From: Caulobacter sp. | GTDB lineage: Bacteria > Pseudomonadota > Alphaproteobacteria > Caulobacterales > Caulobacteraceae | Assembly: GCF_017744445.1 (NCBI RefSeq) | Contig: NZ_JAGIBH010000010.1 | Location: 186,001 to 250,000, forward strand | Length of the DNA stretch: 64,000 bases | Direction: 5' to 3' | Part shown: in pieces, positions 53,020-63,223 of the stretch | Layout: each line of letters starts with the position of its first letter | Numbering within the stretch: position 1 is the first letter of the stretch | Made by a program: the position numbers and the translations under genes | The notes under the pieces: model-generated | Seen by the model: the letters and a program-made list of their open reading frames with translations, nothing else | Databases searched by the model: none | What the model was told of the DNA's origin: nothing

Positions 53020-54117
53020 TTAGCGTTTGCGAACGGGGCGCTTCACCGGCTTGGGCGGAAGCGGCGCGGGCATGGGCGGCGCGACCCAGTCGAAGGCCAG
53101 CAGCAGGGTGCGCTGGCTGTTGCTGACCGCGCCGTCGTCCGAGATCACATAGATCCGCGTGGAGCCGGCCGGCGCGCCCGCCGGCGGGGCGGTCAGAGAC
53201 ACGCCCTCGAAGTTGTCGCGCGGCATGGCGCCTTCGATGTGCAGGGCGGCCGAGGTGCGTTGCTGGGCCAGGGGCTTGGTCGGGTCGGAGATGAACCGCA
53301 CCACCGAGCGCCAGCCGCGCACGGGGTCATAACCGCGATGCAGCGTGGCGATGGCCGTACCCGCGAAGGGCGCGAAGCCGGTCAGGCCCCAGGTGAAGTC
53401 CGGTCCCGATTGCGGCGGCAGCGACTTGCAGTCCGACGACAGGCGGCACAGCCACACCTCGCCCTCCTCGCCGCCGACGAGATAGGCGTCGGGGCCGGCG
53501 GCCGGATAGGCGCTGATCGCCTCCATGCCCTCGTTGTCGGGGAAGATGGTGGCGGGCTTGGGCGCGGGGGCGGGCAGGCTCCACTGGCCGTCGGGGCCGA
53601 CGGCGTAGCGCCAGATGCGGTGATTGCGCTCGAAGCTGACCAGGCGGTCGCCGTTGGGCAGCACGGCCAGGCCCTCGGCGTCGGTGTGCTCCTTGCCTTG
53701 CAGCGGCTGGCCGTCGGGGCCCTTCAGCGGCCACAGCTTGCCGTCAGTGACGCCGATCAGGCGACCGGCAGCGTCCAGCTGCAGCTTGGCCTCGAACACG
53801 TCGCCGTCGTCGCTGATCGCCGTCAGGCGGCCGTCGGGGCTCACGGACAGGTCCGACAGGCCGTGCAGGCGCGTGGTGTCGGCGCTGGTCAGGTGCAGGC
53901 CGCCGGCATAGGTGAAGCCGCCGCCAGCGTCGATCTTGGCCGGGTTGGCCGCGTCCAGCGGCACGGGCGTGGCGACCACGCCGATCTCGGGGCCGGCCTT
54001 GACCGGCGCGGGCGGCGTGGCGACCACCGGCGGGTCGCGGCGCGGCGTGCACTGGGTGGCCATGCCGCCCAGGCCGCCGACCAGACCCAGGATCAGCGCG
54101 AACCGCGGACCGATCAC
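53020..54117 (-). CDS. Esterase-like / phytase-like beta-propeller protein
   Basis: The 365-residue protein starts with a hydrophobic leader ([17 protein letters not shown]) and has the pattern of the 'esterase-like activity of phytase' domain: [54 protein letters not shown] and [12 protein letters not shown]. The fold is a propeller, found with or without phosphatase activity. The C-terminus is Pro/Lys/Arg-rich ([12 protein letters not shown]). GTG 54117 overlaps the cobT stop (GTGA), so translation is coupled, although no functional link to cobalamin is known. Confidence 0.82.
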   Translation of the reverse strand: MIGPRFALILGLVGGLGGMATQCTPRRDPPVVATPPAPVKAGPEIGVVATPVPLDAANPAKIDAGGGFTYAGGLHLTSADTTRLHGLSDLSVSPDGRLTAISDDGDVFEAKLQLDAAGRLIGVTDGKLWPLKGPDGQPLQGKEHTDAEGLAVLPNGDRLVSFERNHRIWRYAVGPDGQWSLPAPAPKPATIFPDNEGMEAISAYPAAGPDAYLVGGEEGEVWLCRLSSDCKSLPPQSGPDFTWGLTGFAPFAGTAIATLHRGYDPVRGWRSVVRFISDPTKPLAQQRTSAALHIEGAMPRDNFEGVSLTAPPAGAPAGSTRIYVISDDGAVSNSQRTLLLAFDWVAPPMPAPLPPKPVKRPVRKR

Positions 54118-56039
54118 GCGGGGACCTTGCCGGTCTTCGGGGCCTGGGGCGTCACGACCGGCGGCGGAGCCAGCAGGCCGCGCGTACGGGCGATCTGGCG
54201 CGGCTCTTCCTCGAACAGGGCGGCCAGTTGCTCGACCAGCACCCCGCCCAGCTGCTCGACGTCGACGATGGTGACGGCGCGGCGGTAGTAGCGCGTGACG
54301 TCGTGGCCGATGCCGATGGCGATCAGCTCCACGGGGCTCTTGCCCTCGATCTCACCGATGACCTGGCGCAAGTGACGCTCCAGATAGTGGCCCGAATTGA
54401 CGCTGAGGGTGGAGTCGTCCACCGGCGCGCCATCGGAAATCACCATCAGAATGCGGCGGGCTTCGGGCCGGCCGATGATCCGCTGGTGCGCCCACATCAG
54501 CGCCTCGCCGTCGATGTTCTCCTTCAGGAGACCCTCGCGCATCATCAGGCCCAGGTTCTTGCGAGCTCTTCTCCAAGGGGCATCGGCGGCCTTGTAGATG
54601 ATGTGGCGCAGGTCGTTCAGGCGGCCCGGCGCGGCGGGCTTGCCCGACTTGATCCACTCGTCGCGGCTGGTCCCGCCCTTCCAGGCGCGGGTGGTGAAGC
54701 CCAGCACCTCGGTCTTGACGCCGCAGCGCTCCAGCGTGCGGGCCAGGATGTCGGCGCAGATCGCCGCCACCATGATCGGCCGGCCACGCATCGAGCCGGA
54801 ATTGTCGATCAAGAGGGTCACGACGGTGTCGCGGAATTCCTGGTCCTCTTCCTGCTTGAAGGAGAGGGGCGCGGTCGGGTCGATGATCACCCGCGTCAGG
54901 CGGGCGACGTCCAGCATCCCTTCCTCGAGATCGAAGGTCCAGGCGCGGTTCTGTTGGGCCAACAGGCGGCGCTGCAGCTTGTTGGCCAGGCGAGAGACCA
55001 CGCTGGAGAGCGCGCTCAACTGCTGGTCCAGATAGGCCCGCAGGCGGGTCAGCTCCTCGGCGTCGCACAGGTCCTCGGCCGAGACGATCTCGTCGTGGGC
55101 CGTGGTGAAGACCTTATACAGCGGCTCGCCGCCCTGGGCGTTGCTGGTGTCGGGACGGGCGGCCTTGGCGCCGTCGCCCATGTCGGGGGTCTCGTCGGAC
55201 TCCTCGGGCTCGCCTTCCTGGTCCGACTGGACCATTTCCTCGTCGCCGGCCTCGGTCTCGCGGTCGGAGGCTTCGCTTTCCTGCGGCGAGCTGCCTTCCG
55301 GCTGCTCGCCTTCGCCCTCGCCCTGATCCTCGTCGGAATTCTCGGTCGCGCCCTCGTCCTCGCCGTCGTCCTCGTCGGCGCTTTCGGTGGCCTCGGACAT
55401 GTCTTCGCCCAGGTCGAGGTCGCGCAGGACTTCGCGGGTGATCCGGGCGAAGGCGGCCTGGTCGTCGATGGCGGCGGCCAGACGGTCCAGGTCCTTGCCG
55501 GCCCGCAGCTCGATGTCGTTGCGCAGGATGTCGACCAGGGCCTTGGCGCCGTCGGGCGGGGCGTCGCCGGTCAGGCGCTCGCGGACCATCAGGCCCAGGA
55601 TCTCGGCCATCGGCGCGGACTGGCGGTCCATGGCCACGGCGCGGGTCAGGCCCTGCTTCTCCAGCCGCGCCTCGAGGGCGGCGGTCAGGTTGGCGCGCAC
55701 GCCCCCCAGCGCATTGGAGCCGATCGCTTCCAGGCGGGCCTGCTCGATCGACTCGAACGCCGCCTGGCCGTCGGGCGAGGCCGGACGGGCGCGGGCGTGG
55801 GCCATCGGGTCGTGGTGGGCCAGGCGCAGGGCCATCTGGTCGGCCAGGCCCCGGATGCGCGCGGCTTCCTTGGACGACAGGTCCCGCGGCGGATGCGGCA
55901 GCACCGCCCGCTTGCCCAAGAGCTGGGGACCATCGCCGGAGAACACGACCTCCAGGTCCGGCGTCTCGGCGAGCGAGCGCGCGGCGTGCGCCAGGGCGCG
56001 CTTGAAGGGTTCGGTCGGGCTTTCGGGCTTGGAGGCCAT
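54114..56039 (-). CDS. cobT: Cobaltochelatase subunit CobT
   Basis: The 641-residue protein is the CobT subunit of the aerobic CobNST cobalt chelatase that inserts Co2+ into hydrogenobyrinic acid diamide. It has an N-terminal helical region ([20 protein letters not shown]), a long acidic linker (about 205-290, [20 protein letters not shown]), and a C-terminal von Willebrand A domain with the MIDAS motif DNSGS in [16 protein letters not shown]. The partner genes cobS and cobN are not in the window. The next gene downstream is coupled by GTGA overlap. Confidence 0.95.
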   Translation of the reverse strand: MASKPESPTEPFKRALAHAARSLAETPDLEVVFSGDGPQLLGKRAVLPHPPRDLSSKEAARIRGLADQMALRLAHHDPMAHARARPASPDGQAAFESIEQARLEAIGSNALGGVRANLTAALEARLEKQGLTRAVAMDRQSAPMAEILGLMVRERLTGDAPPDGAKALVDILRNDIELRAGKDLDRLAAAIDDQAAFARITREVLRDLDLGEDMSEATESADEDDGEDEGATENSDEDQGEGEGEQPEGSSPQESEASDRETEAGDEEMVQSDQEGEPEESDETPDMGDGAKAARPDTSNAQGGEPLYKVFTTAHDEIVSAEDLCDAEELTRLRAYLDQQLSALSSVVSRLANKLQRRLLAQQNRAWTFDLEEGMLDVARLTRVIIDPTAPLSFKQEEDQEFRDTVVTLLIDNSGSMRGRPIMVAAICADILARTLERCGVKTEVLGFTTRAWKGGTSRDEWIKSGKPAAPGRLNDLRHIIYKAADAPWRRARKNLGLMMREGLLKENIDGEALMWAHQRIIGRPEARRILMVISDGAPVDDSTLSVNSGHYLERHLRQVIGEIEGKSPVELIAIGIGHDVTRYYRRAVTIVDVEQLGGVLVEQLAALFEEEPRQIARTRGLLAPPPVVTPQAPKTGKVPA

Positions 56040-56145
56040 GGCTTCGAGTTAGCGGCGCCGGGCGGCGAAAACAAGGAACGGCGTGCGCGGACGAGACGTT
56101 GATTTTCCAACGGCGCCGCTCAGACGCCTTGTGAAGGAAACCCGA

Positions 56146-56331
56146 ATGCTCAAGTGGGCCATCATTCTCGCCATCGTCGCCCTGGTCGCCGGGGCCCTGG
56201 GCTTCACGGGCGTCGCCGGCGCGGCGGCCGGCGTGGCCAAGATCCTGTTCTTCCTGTTCCTGCTCGGCTTCGTGATCGTGATGCTTCTGGGCGTCACCGT
56301 GTTCAAGGCGGCGGCCGGCCCGAAAGGCTAG
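56146..56331 (+). CDS. DUF1328 small membrane protein
   Basis: The 61-residue protein has two hydrophobic segments ([20 protein letters not shown] and [20 protein letters not shown]) around a [11 protein letters not shown] turn, the standard DUF1328 form. AAGGA lies just before the ATG. These small inner-membrane proteins are common in Proteobacteria; their role is not established. It is divergent from cobT. Confidence 0.9.
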   Translation: MLKWAIILAIVALVAGALGFTGVAGAAAGVAKILFFLFLLGFVIVMLLGVTVFKAAAGPKG

Positions 56332-56410
56332 CCGCACGTCTTGCGCGGGCCGGAGCGGACGTCGACACCCGCCGCCGGCATTCGATGACGCTAGGACCCG
56401 TGGGTGGGTT

Positions 56411-57568
56411 CTAGCGTCCCGCGTACGCCTTGGCCTGACGATCGGCCAGGGCCACCAGGTCGCCCATCTCCAGATTGACGTCGATCAGGTGCAGGCCCCA
56501 GTCCTTGAGGAGGCCCATGCCCGGGACGACGATGTCGCCGGTGATTTCGTCGGTGCGCGGGTCGGCCGGGTCGGCGTTCACCTTCAGCGCCAGATAGGTG
56601 AAGTCGCCCTCGCTGACGCACTTGGCCGACAGCAGGCCCGGCAGCGACACGAACGGTGTCGTCACCGTCACGTCCTTGGCGAACGGCTTGGGCGGCAGGC
56701 TGGACAGGAACGGCTTGGTTCCGAGGTAGGCGTGCAGATTGGCCTCGTCGGTCGAGGCCTTGCCGGCCAGCAGGGCGGCGGGGTTCACGCAGCCGGCGCG
56801 GCGGCCCTGCTCGTCGGTCTTGCCAAAGCGGCTGTTGGCCGGCGGCGGGGCGCTGGCGCGGAACGAGACATAGGTCACCAGGCAGCCGGCCTCGTCAGCC
56901 TTCGTGCACAGCGGGATCGAACCGAACTTGCCGTCGGTGACCGGCGTGTTCATGCCCAGGACATAGGCCGAGATCATCCGCTTCTGGGCCGGCTTGCCGT
57001 CGATCTCGTTCTTCAGCAGGTCCAGCAGCATGCGCGAGCCCTGGCTGTGGCCGATCAGGACCACGCCGCGCCCTTTGTTCTCGTTGGCCAGGTACCAGCG
57101 CCAGGCGTCGCGGACGTCGCCGTAAGCGAGAACCCCGTTGCCCGGCGAGGGCTGGCCCATCATCACCGCGCGCAGGGCCGCCAGGGTCACCTGGCGGTAC
57201 ATCGGCGCGAAGACCCGGCACTTGGACGCGAAGCGGGCGAGCTGCTGTTCGACCACCCCGCGCTCGGCGGCGTCGATGGTCATGTCGCTGTTGCCGCCCG
57301 GATCGGTCGAGACGGTCGGATAGACGTAGAAGCAGTCATAGGTCGGCGCCGTGGCGGCCTTGAACGCCTCGGTCGCGGTCTTGCCGTCGGCCTGGACGAT
57401 GGTGGTCGTCTGGTCGACCGCGCAGGCGTCGGTCCGGCCGGGCCAGCACAGCCAGCTGTCCTTATTGCCGTAGTCGTTGGGGGCGACGTTCGCCGGCGCC
57501 TGCGCGCACGCCGCGCCGGTCAGGGCCAGGCCTAGGGTCAAGGCCATCGCGGCCAGGGTTCTCGCCAT
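56411..57568 (-). CDS. DUF3089 alpha/beta hydrolase (lysophospholipase-like)
   Basis: The 385-residue protein has a signal peptide (TLAAMALTLGLALTGAACAQ) and the DUF3089 features: DYGNKDSWLCWPGRTDAC, YDCFYVYPTVSTDPGG, and the nucleophile elbow GVVLIGHSQGSRML. ATG 57568 has GAGGGG 8 nt upstream; an ATG two codons before is too near that site. It is probably a periplasmic esterase or lipase. The substrate is not known. Confidence 0.85.
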   Translation of the reverse strand: MARTLAAMALTLGLALTGAACAQAPANVAPNDYGNKDSWLCWPGRTDACAVDQTTTIVQADGKTATEAFKAATAPTYDCFYVYPTVSTDPGGNSDMTIDAAERGVVEQQLARFASKCRVFAPMYRQVTLAALRAVMMGQPSPGNGVLAYGDVRDAWRWYLANENKGRGVVLIGHSQGSRMLLDLLKNEIDGKPAQKRMISAYVLGMNTPVTDGKFGSIPLCTKADEAGCLVTYVSFRASAPPPANSRFGKTDEQGRRAGCVNPAALLAGKASTDEANLHAYLGTKPFLSSLPPKPFAKDVTVTTPFVSLPGLLSAKCVSEGDFTYLALKVNADPADPRTDEITGDIVVPGMGLLKDWGLHLIDVNLEMGDLVALADRQAKAYAGR

Positions 57569-57712
57569 CGTCATTTCCCCTCAAACACTCGTTTGGCGCG
57601 GAGCATGACCACAGAGAACGCTGCTCGCCAAGGGGTCTTGGCGCGGGGATTGCGGGATAAGGCGGGAGTCGTCCCGCTCCGGGACGGCAATGCTTTGCGT
57701 ACGAGGACGGCG

Positions 57713-58666
57713 ATGTCTCTCCGGACCCTTCTCCTGGTTGGCGCCACGGCCGCTTTTGCTGGCGCGGCGGCGATTTCGCCCGCCCTGGCCGACGGCTTCC
57801 CCGGCGCGCCGGTGCGTGGCGAGCGTGTGCCGAAACGGGTCGCCCCCCGGCCCGCGCCGAAGCCCCGCACCAAGGTGGTCTATGTCGACCGCCCGGTCGT
57901 CGTGGAAAAGCCGGTCTATGTCGATCGCCCCACCACCCAGGTGGTCGAGAAGGTGATCGAGAAGCCAGTCATCGTGGAAAAGCGGGTCGAGGTCCCGGTC
58001 GTCAAGATCGTGGAAAAGCCCGTCGTCGTTGAAAAACGCGTCGAGGTGCCGGTGGAGCGCATCGTCGAGAAGACCGTCTATGTCGACCGCCCCGTCGACC
58101 GCGTGATCGAAAAGCCGGTGGTGGTCGAGAAACGCGTCGAAGTGCCGGTGGTCAAGGTCGTGGAAAAGCCGGTCTATGTCGAAAAGCGCATCGAGGTCCC
58201 GATCGAGCGGGTCATCGAGAAGCCCGTCTATATCGAGCGTCCGGTCTATGTGGACCGCTATGTCGAGCGTCCGGCGCCTCGCTATCAGGAGCGCGCGGTC
58301 GAGAGCTACGAAGAGACCCGCGAGACCGAGCGTTATGAAGAGAGCTCGTCGTCTTCCAGCTACTCCGGCTCGCGCTACGGCGCTGGCGGCGGCTGGAACG
58401 CGGCGTCGGCCCCGACCCAGGCGTGGGGCTATGTCGAGCCGCCGCCGCTGCCGATGGGCTATGTCGGCGCCCAGTCGGGCGGACGGGGCGGTGGTTATGG
58501 CGGCTATGGCCTGGTGGGCGGCGGCGGATGGGCCGGCGGTTATGCCTCGGGCCGGTCGTCGGCCTCGGCCAGCGCTTCGGCTTCGGCCTCATCGTCGGTC
58601 TCGGTGCGCGTGGGCGGCCGGGGCGGTGGCGGCGGCTGCAACTGCGGCGGCGGCAAGCGCCACTAG
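57713..58666 (+). CDS. Secreted VEKPV-repeat, glycine/serine-rich protein
   Basis: The 317-residue protein has a signal peptide (SLRTLLLVGATAAFAGAAAI, ending SPALA) followed by a repeat domain (about 50-200) of short units such as VVEKPVYVDRP, VEKRVEVPVVKIVEKPV and VEKRIEVPIERVIEKPV. Next come a charged stretch (ESYEETRETERYEESSSSSS), a Gly/Tyr-rich zone, a Ser/Ala run, and a tail CNCGGGKRH. GAGGA precedes the ATG at 57713. Such valine-glutamate-lysine repeats resemble envelope or matrix structural proteins. No enzyme motif is present. Confidence 0.75.
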   Translation: MSLRTLLLVGATAAFAGAAAISPALADGFPGAPVRGERVPKRVAPRPAPKPRTKVVYVDRPVVVEKPVYVDRPTTQVVEKVIEKPVIVEKRVEVPVVKIVEKPVVVEKRVEVPVERIVEKTVYVDRPVDRVIEKPVVVEKRVEVPVVKVVEKPVYVEKRIEVPIERVIEKPVYIERPVYVDRYVERPAPRYQERAVESYEETRETERYEESSSSSSYSGSRYGAGGGWNAASAPTQAWGYVEPPPLPMGYVGAQSGGRGGGYGGYGLVGGGGWAGGYASGRSSASASASASASSSVSVRVGGRGGGGGCNCGGGKRH

Positions 58667-58689
58667 AGCGCCTCCCCATTACCGACTAT

Positions 58690-58782
58690 CCCCGCGAAAG
58701 CGGGGACCCAAGCTGGCTTTCAGGATGGGGTGAGGCCGAGCGATGACCCTTTGATTCGGCTTGGATCCCCGCTTTCGCGGGG
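58690..58782. repeat. Palindromic intergenic repeat, family A copy 2
   Basis: Hairpins CCCCGCGAAAGCGGGG (58690-58705) and CCCCGCTTTCGCGGGG (58767-58782) flank a core that matches the reverse complement of copy 1 for a long stretch (ACCCAAGCTGGCTTTCAGGA, then TGGGG). The rest of the core differs. It lies between convergent genes. Confidence 0.88.
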
Positions 58783-58820
58783 ACGATCGGGTTTGAGAGA
58801 ACTCAGAAGCTGAATGTAGC

Positions 58821-59135
58821 CTACAGCGACAGCCACCGGCGGGGGTTCTTGTCGCCCAGCGCGCGGGCCTCGCCGGGCTTCAGCCCCAGCTCGCGCATGC
58901 GATAGGCGACGATCTCGCGCAGGGCCTCGACCGGCTCCTTGCCGCTTACGGGGCTGGAGGCGACCGAGCCAGCGTTCATCGCCAGGTCGACGGCAGTCCA
59001 CTCGGCCTGAGCCCGATCGGCTTTGCCGACGGCGAAGTAGTGGCGGACGGGCGCGCGCTCGCCCGGGACCTCGACCATCACGCCGATGACCCAGCCTTGA
59101 ACGATCAGATCGGCGTCGGGGCGCTGGCGGAACAT
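58821..59135 (-). CDS. Hypothetical protein
   Basis: This 104-residue protein is not recognised. It has a beta strand start (DADLIVQGWVIGVMVEVPGE), a segment HYFAVGKADRAQAEWTAVDL and a helical, basic C-terminus (EALREIVAYRMRELGLKPGE). No signal peptide or membrane helix is seen, so it should be cytoplasmic. It lies between repeat A2 and a small membrane protein gene on the same strand. Codon usage is normal for this genome. Confidence 0.65.
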   Translation of the reverse strand: MFRQRPDADLIVQGWVIGVMVEVPGERAPVRHYFAVGKADRAQAEWTAVDLAMNAGSVASSPVSGKEPVEALREIVAYRMRELGLKPGEARALGDKNPRRWLSL

Positions 59136-59175
59136 GGGCGGGATGTAGCCTGCCCGTACGCCTGCGCAAGAGGGC

Positions 59176-59307
59176 TTAGCCGATCAGCTGGAAAGCCGCC
59201 TGGCTGACCAGGCCTAGCACCAGCCAGGCCGACAGGCCCGCCAGCACGACCGTCGTCCGCGACAGCCGCCGCCGACGATGGGTGGGGATTTCACGCACGA
59301 ACGCCAT
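59176..59307 (-). CDS. Small membrane protein
   Basis: From ATG 59307, with GGAGG 6 nt upstream, a 43-residue peptide is encoded: a basic N-terminus (VREIPTHRRRRLSR) and one membrane helix (TTVVLAGLSAWLVLGLVSQA). The open frame reaches further upstream but without a ribosome site. The topology is likely a single-span with the N-terminus inside. Not recognised. Confidence 0.6.
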   Translation of the reverse strand: MAFVREIPTHRRRRLSRTTVVLAGLSAWLVLGLVSQAAFQLIG

Positions 59308-59419
59308 CAACCGCCTCCATGCTCTCAAACTTGGCCGGTCGTTAACGCCTGTGGCGAAATTTGGATGCGGACGATTTTCGCCTCTCACGGGAAGGTGAGA
59401 GGGGCGTGTTTCAGCCAAG

Positions 59420-59450
59420 AAAAAGGGCGGAGCCTCGCGGCCCCGCCCTC
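59420..59450 (-). terminator. Intrinsic terminator of groESL
   Basis: A GC-rich stem (GGGCGG / CCGCCC with a 12-nt centre that pairs further) at 59425-59448 is followed on the minus strand by TTTTTC. It lies about 33 bp past the groEL stop. Confidence 0.82.
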
Positions 59451-59481
59451 ATCTTTTTCAGCTGGTAGCTGACAGGACTTC

Positions 59482-61188
<1,707 letters not shown>

Positions 61189-61479
61189 TTAGCCCTCGAC
61201 CACGCCCAGGACGTCGCTTTCCTTCATGATCAGCAGGTCCTGACCGTCGACCTTCACTTCCGTGCCCGACCACTTGCCGAACAGGATGCGGTCACCGGCC
61301 TTGACGTCCAGGGCGACGACTTCGCCCTTGTCGTTGCGCGCGCCGGGGCCGACGGCGACGACTTCGCCTTCCTGCGGCTTTTCCTTGGCGGTGTCGGGGA
61401 TGATGATCCCGCCCTTGGTCTTGGTTTCTTCTTCGACACGCTTCACGAGGACGCGGTCGCCCAGGGGACGAAACTTCAT
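61189..61479 (-). CDS. groES: Co-chaperonin GroES (10 kDa)
   Basis: The 96-residue protein is a standard Gro[22 protein letters not shown], the mobile loop around [18 protein letters not shown] that contacts GroEL, and [20 protein letters not shown] near the end. It caps the GroEL ring. It is the first gene of the operon and lies downstream of a CIRCE element and a sigma-70-like promoter. Confidence 0.98.
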   Translation of the reverse strand: MKFRPLGDRVLVKRVEEETKTKGGIIIPDTAKEKPQEGEVVAVGPGARNDKGEVVALDVKAGDRILFGKWSGTEVKVDGQDLLIMKESDVLGVVEG

Positions 61480-61540
61480 TGTGGTTCTCCGTCGGAACGG
61501 TTTCAGTAAAGGGGCTCGTCGGCCGAGGGGAGCGTGACTG

Positions 61541-61567
61541 TTAGCAGTCGCTCCCTCCGAGTGCTAA
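61541..61567 (-). promoter_or_regulatory. CIRCE operator of groESL
   Basis: The 27-bp sequence TTAGCAGTC-N9-GAGTGCTAA matches the HrcA-binding CIRCE element (TTAGCACTC-N9-GAGTGCTAA) except for one base in the plus-strand left arm. It lies 62 bp upstream of groES, just after the promoter, so HrcA would block transcription start or elongation until heat shock. Confidence 0.93.
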
Positions 61568-61577
61568 CGACGGGCGT

Positions 61578-61606
61578 GAGTTAGGCAGCCCCCTCCGGGG
61601 AGTCAA
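61578..61606 (-). promoter_or_regulatory. groESL promoter
   Basis: On the minus strand TTGACT (61606-61601) and TAACTC (61583-61578) are 17 bp apart, a good housekeeping -35/-10 pair. The CIRCE element begins 10 bp further on, covering the likely start site. CTTGACTCCCC at the -35 side might also serve the heat-shock sigma-32, as known for Caulobacter groESL. Confidence 0.6.
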
Positions 61607-61656
61607 GAAGACCGGCCGTGAACTTTTCGCGGACGGTTAACAAGGAGGAGCCTTCG

Positions 61657-62067
61657 ATGATCGACCATATGGGCGTCACGGTCCGCGATCTCCAGGCGGC
61701 CAAGCGGTTTTATGACGCCGCCTTCGCCCCGCTGGGCATCACCATCGTCATGAGCGTCAGCGCCGAGGAGACCGGCGGCTCGGCCTTCTACGGCTATGGT
61801 CCGGCCGAGGATCGGCGCGACATCCAGGCCGGCAAGCCCAGCTTCTGGGTGGGCCAGGGCGAGACCGCCACGGGGCCGATGCACGTGGCGTTCCTGGCGG
61901 CCAACCGCGGCCAGGTCGACGCCTTCCACGCCGCGGCCCTGGCGGCGGGCGGGACCGACAATGGCGCGCCGGGCGTGCGGCCACATTATCATCCCAACTA
62001 CTATGGCGCCTTCGTGCTTGACCCCGACGGCCGAAACGTCGAGGCCGTCTGCCACGCGCCCGCCTGA
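61657..62067 (+). CDS. VOC family (glyoxalase-like) protein
   Basis: The 136-residue protein has the vicinal-oxygen-chelate fold: IDHMGVTVRDLQAAKRFYDA, GPMHVAFLAANRGQVDAFHA, and HYHPNYYGAFVLDPDGRNVE with the typical metal-ligand Glu near the end. Likely metal ligands are His4, His around GPMHVAF, and that Glu. AAGGAGGAG precedes ATG 61657; an upstream ATG in frame has no ribosome site. Such small VOC proteins include lyases, dioxygenases and resistance proteins, so the reaction is unknown. Confidence 0.85.
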   Translation: MIDHMGVTVRDLQAAKRFYDAAFAPLGITIVMSVSAEETGGSAFYGYGPAEDRRDIQAGKPSFWVGQGETATGPMHVAFLAANRGQVDAFHAAALAAGGTDNGAPGVRPHYHPNYYGAFVLDPDGRNVEAVCHAPA

Positions 62068-62076
62068 GGAAGATTG

Positions 62077-62505
62077 ATGTCCAGCTATGTCCTGTCGCTG
62101 CTCCTGGCGGTCGTGGCCTGCATCATCGGTGGGACGCTGGGCGGCATGATCCTGGCGCGGCCGCAGGTGATGCTGGACCTGGCCGGCCTAGCCGACGAGG
62201 ACACTCCCAAGCCGCCGCTGTTCGCCGAGGGCCGGGCGCTGGGCGGCGTGCTGATCGCTTCGCACGGGGTGGCGGCGCTGTATCTGGGCTACCAGCCCCG
62301 CATCGGCGCGGCCATGGCGCTGGCGCTGGCCGTGGCCTGGCTGGGCGCGGCGGCGGGCCGAGCGGTCTCGGCGGCCCTGGACGGCGCGGCGGGGCGCTAC
62401 AACAACGGCGCGATGGTGTTCAACGCCCTGATCGGCATCACGCTCAGCCTGCCGTTCTTCCAGATCGGCCGGGTGGTGCTGCGAGGGGTTACGAGCCTGG
62501 CCTGA
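62077..62505 (+). CDS. Four-helix membrane protein of unknown function
   Basis: The 142-residue protein has four hydrophobic segments: YVLSLLLAVVACIIGGTLGG, GVLIASHGVAALYLGYQ, IGAAMALALAVAWLGAAAGR and NNGAMVFNALIGITLSLPFF. This arrangement resembles small DUF4345-like membrane proteins, but I am not certain. GAGGAAG lies before the ATG at 62077, and the gene begins 9 bp after the VOC stop, so the two are likely co-transcribed. Its 3' end overlaps the convergent alkyltransferase gene by 17 bp. Confidence 0.72.
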   Translation: MSSYVLSLLLAVVACIIGGTLGGMILARPQVMLDLAGLADEDTPKPPLFAEGRALGGVLIASHGVAALYLGYQPRIGAAMALALAVAWLGAAAGRAVSAALDGAAGRYNNGAMVFNALIGITLSLPFFQIGRVVLRGVTSLA

Positions 62506-63010
62506 CCCCTTCGTGGGCCAAGAGCCAGCGCTTGCGCTCGATGCCGCCGCCATAGCCCGTCAGCTTTCCGTCCATGCCGATCACCCGGTGGCAGGGCGCG
62601 ACGATGCTGAGCGGGTTTGAGCCATTGGCATGACCGGCGGCGCGGATCGCGGCCGGGCGACCGGCGCGGCGTGCCAGTTCTGAATAGGTGATCGTCTCGC
62701 CGGCGGGAATCTGGGTTAGCGCCGTCCACACCGCGTGCTGGAAGGCCGTGCCGTTGGTGGCCCAGGCGATAGTGTTCAGGGCGGCGAGGTCGCCGGCGAA
62801 ATAGGCGGCCATGGCTTCGCGGATGGCGGCGGGCGCGGCGCCTGGCTCGGGGCGCAGCGGGCCGTAGTGGGTCTTGAGCAGGCGGTCGAGACGGTGTTCA
62901 TGGTCATGGAAGTCGACGGCGCGCAGCAGGCCGCCCTCGTCGGTGACGATCAGCAGCTCGCCGATCGGCGAGGGCTGGCGGTCCAGGAGCAGGCGGGGGG
63001 GACGACTCAT
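62489..63010 (-). CDS. ogt: Methylated-DNA--cysteine alkyltransferase (Ogt family), copy 2
   Basis: The 173-residue protein has the N-terminal ribonuclease-like half (RQPSPIGELLIVTDEGGLLR) and the catalytic domain: FQHAVWTALTQIPAGETITY, AGHANGSNPLSIVAPCHRVI with acceptor Cys140, and LTGYGGGIERKRWLLAHE. It repairs O6-alkylguanine by self-alkylation. This one is the more canonical Ogt of the two copies in the window. No Ada-type regulatory domain is fused to it. Confidence 0.93.
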   Translation of the reverse strand: MSRPPRLLLDRQPSPIGELLIVTDEGGLLRAVDFHDHEHRLDRLLKTHYGPLRPEPGAAPAAIREAMAAYFAGDLAALNTIAWATNGTAFQHAVWTALTQIPAGETITYSELARRAGRPAAIRAAGHANGSNPLSIVAPCHRVIGMDGKLTGYGGGIERKRWLLAHEGVRPGS

Positions 63011-63076
63011 CGGCGGAGTGTTGCCGGAAGGGGCGAGGGTGTCCGCCTGATTATTGCTCTAGCTCTAGGTCCGTTT

Positions 63077-63192
63077 CCCCGGCGAAAGCCGGGGCCCAGA
63101 TCGAACCCACTTCGTCGTGGATTTGATCTGGGCAGTAGCTCGGATCATCCCCAGATGCTCAGGCTGAATCTGGGCCCCGGCTTTCGCCGGGG
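63077..63192. repeat. Palindromic intergenic repeat, family A variant (copy 3)
   Basis: Hairpins CCCCGGCGAAAGCCGGGG (63077-63094) and CCCCGGCTTTCGCCGGGG (63175-63192) flank an 80-bp core that itself contains GATCTGGGC and related inverted segments. The arms are one base pair longer than in copies 1 and 2 and the core is unrelated. It lies between convergent-free ends of the ogt promoter region and the acyl-CoA dehydrogenase 3' end. Confidence 0.8.
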
Positions 63193-63223
63193 AGATCGGG
63201 ATTTTTGGAAGGGCAGGTAAAGC

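Noticed and set aside
57860..58260. Regular DNA repeats that could suggest a CRISPR array
   Set aside because: The repeats are in-frame coding units of a secreted repeat protein, with no spacer/repeat regularity and no cas genes.
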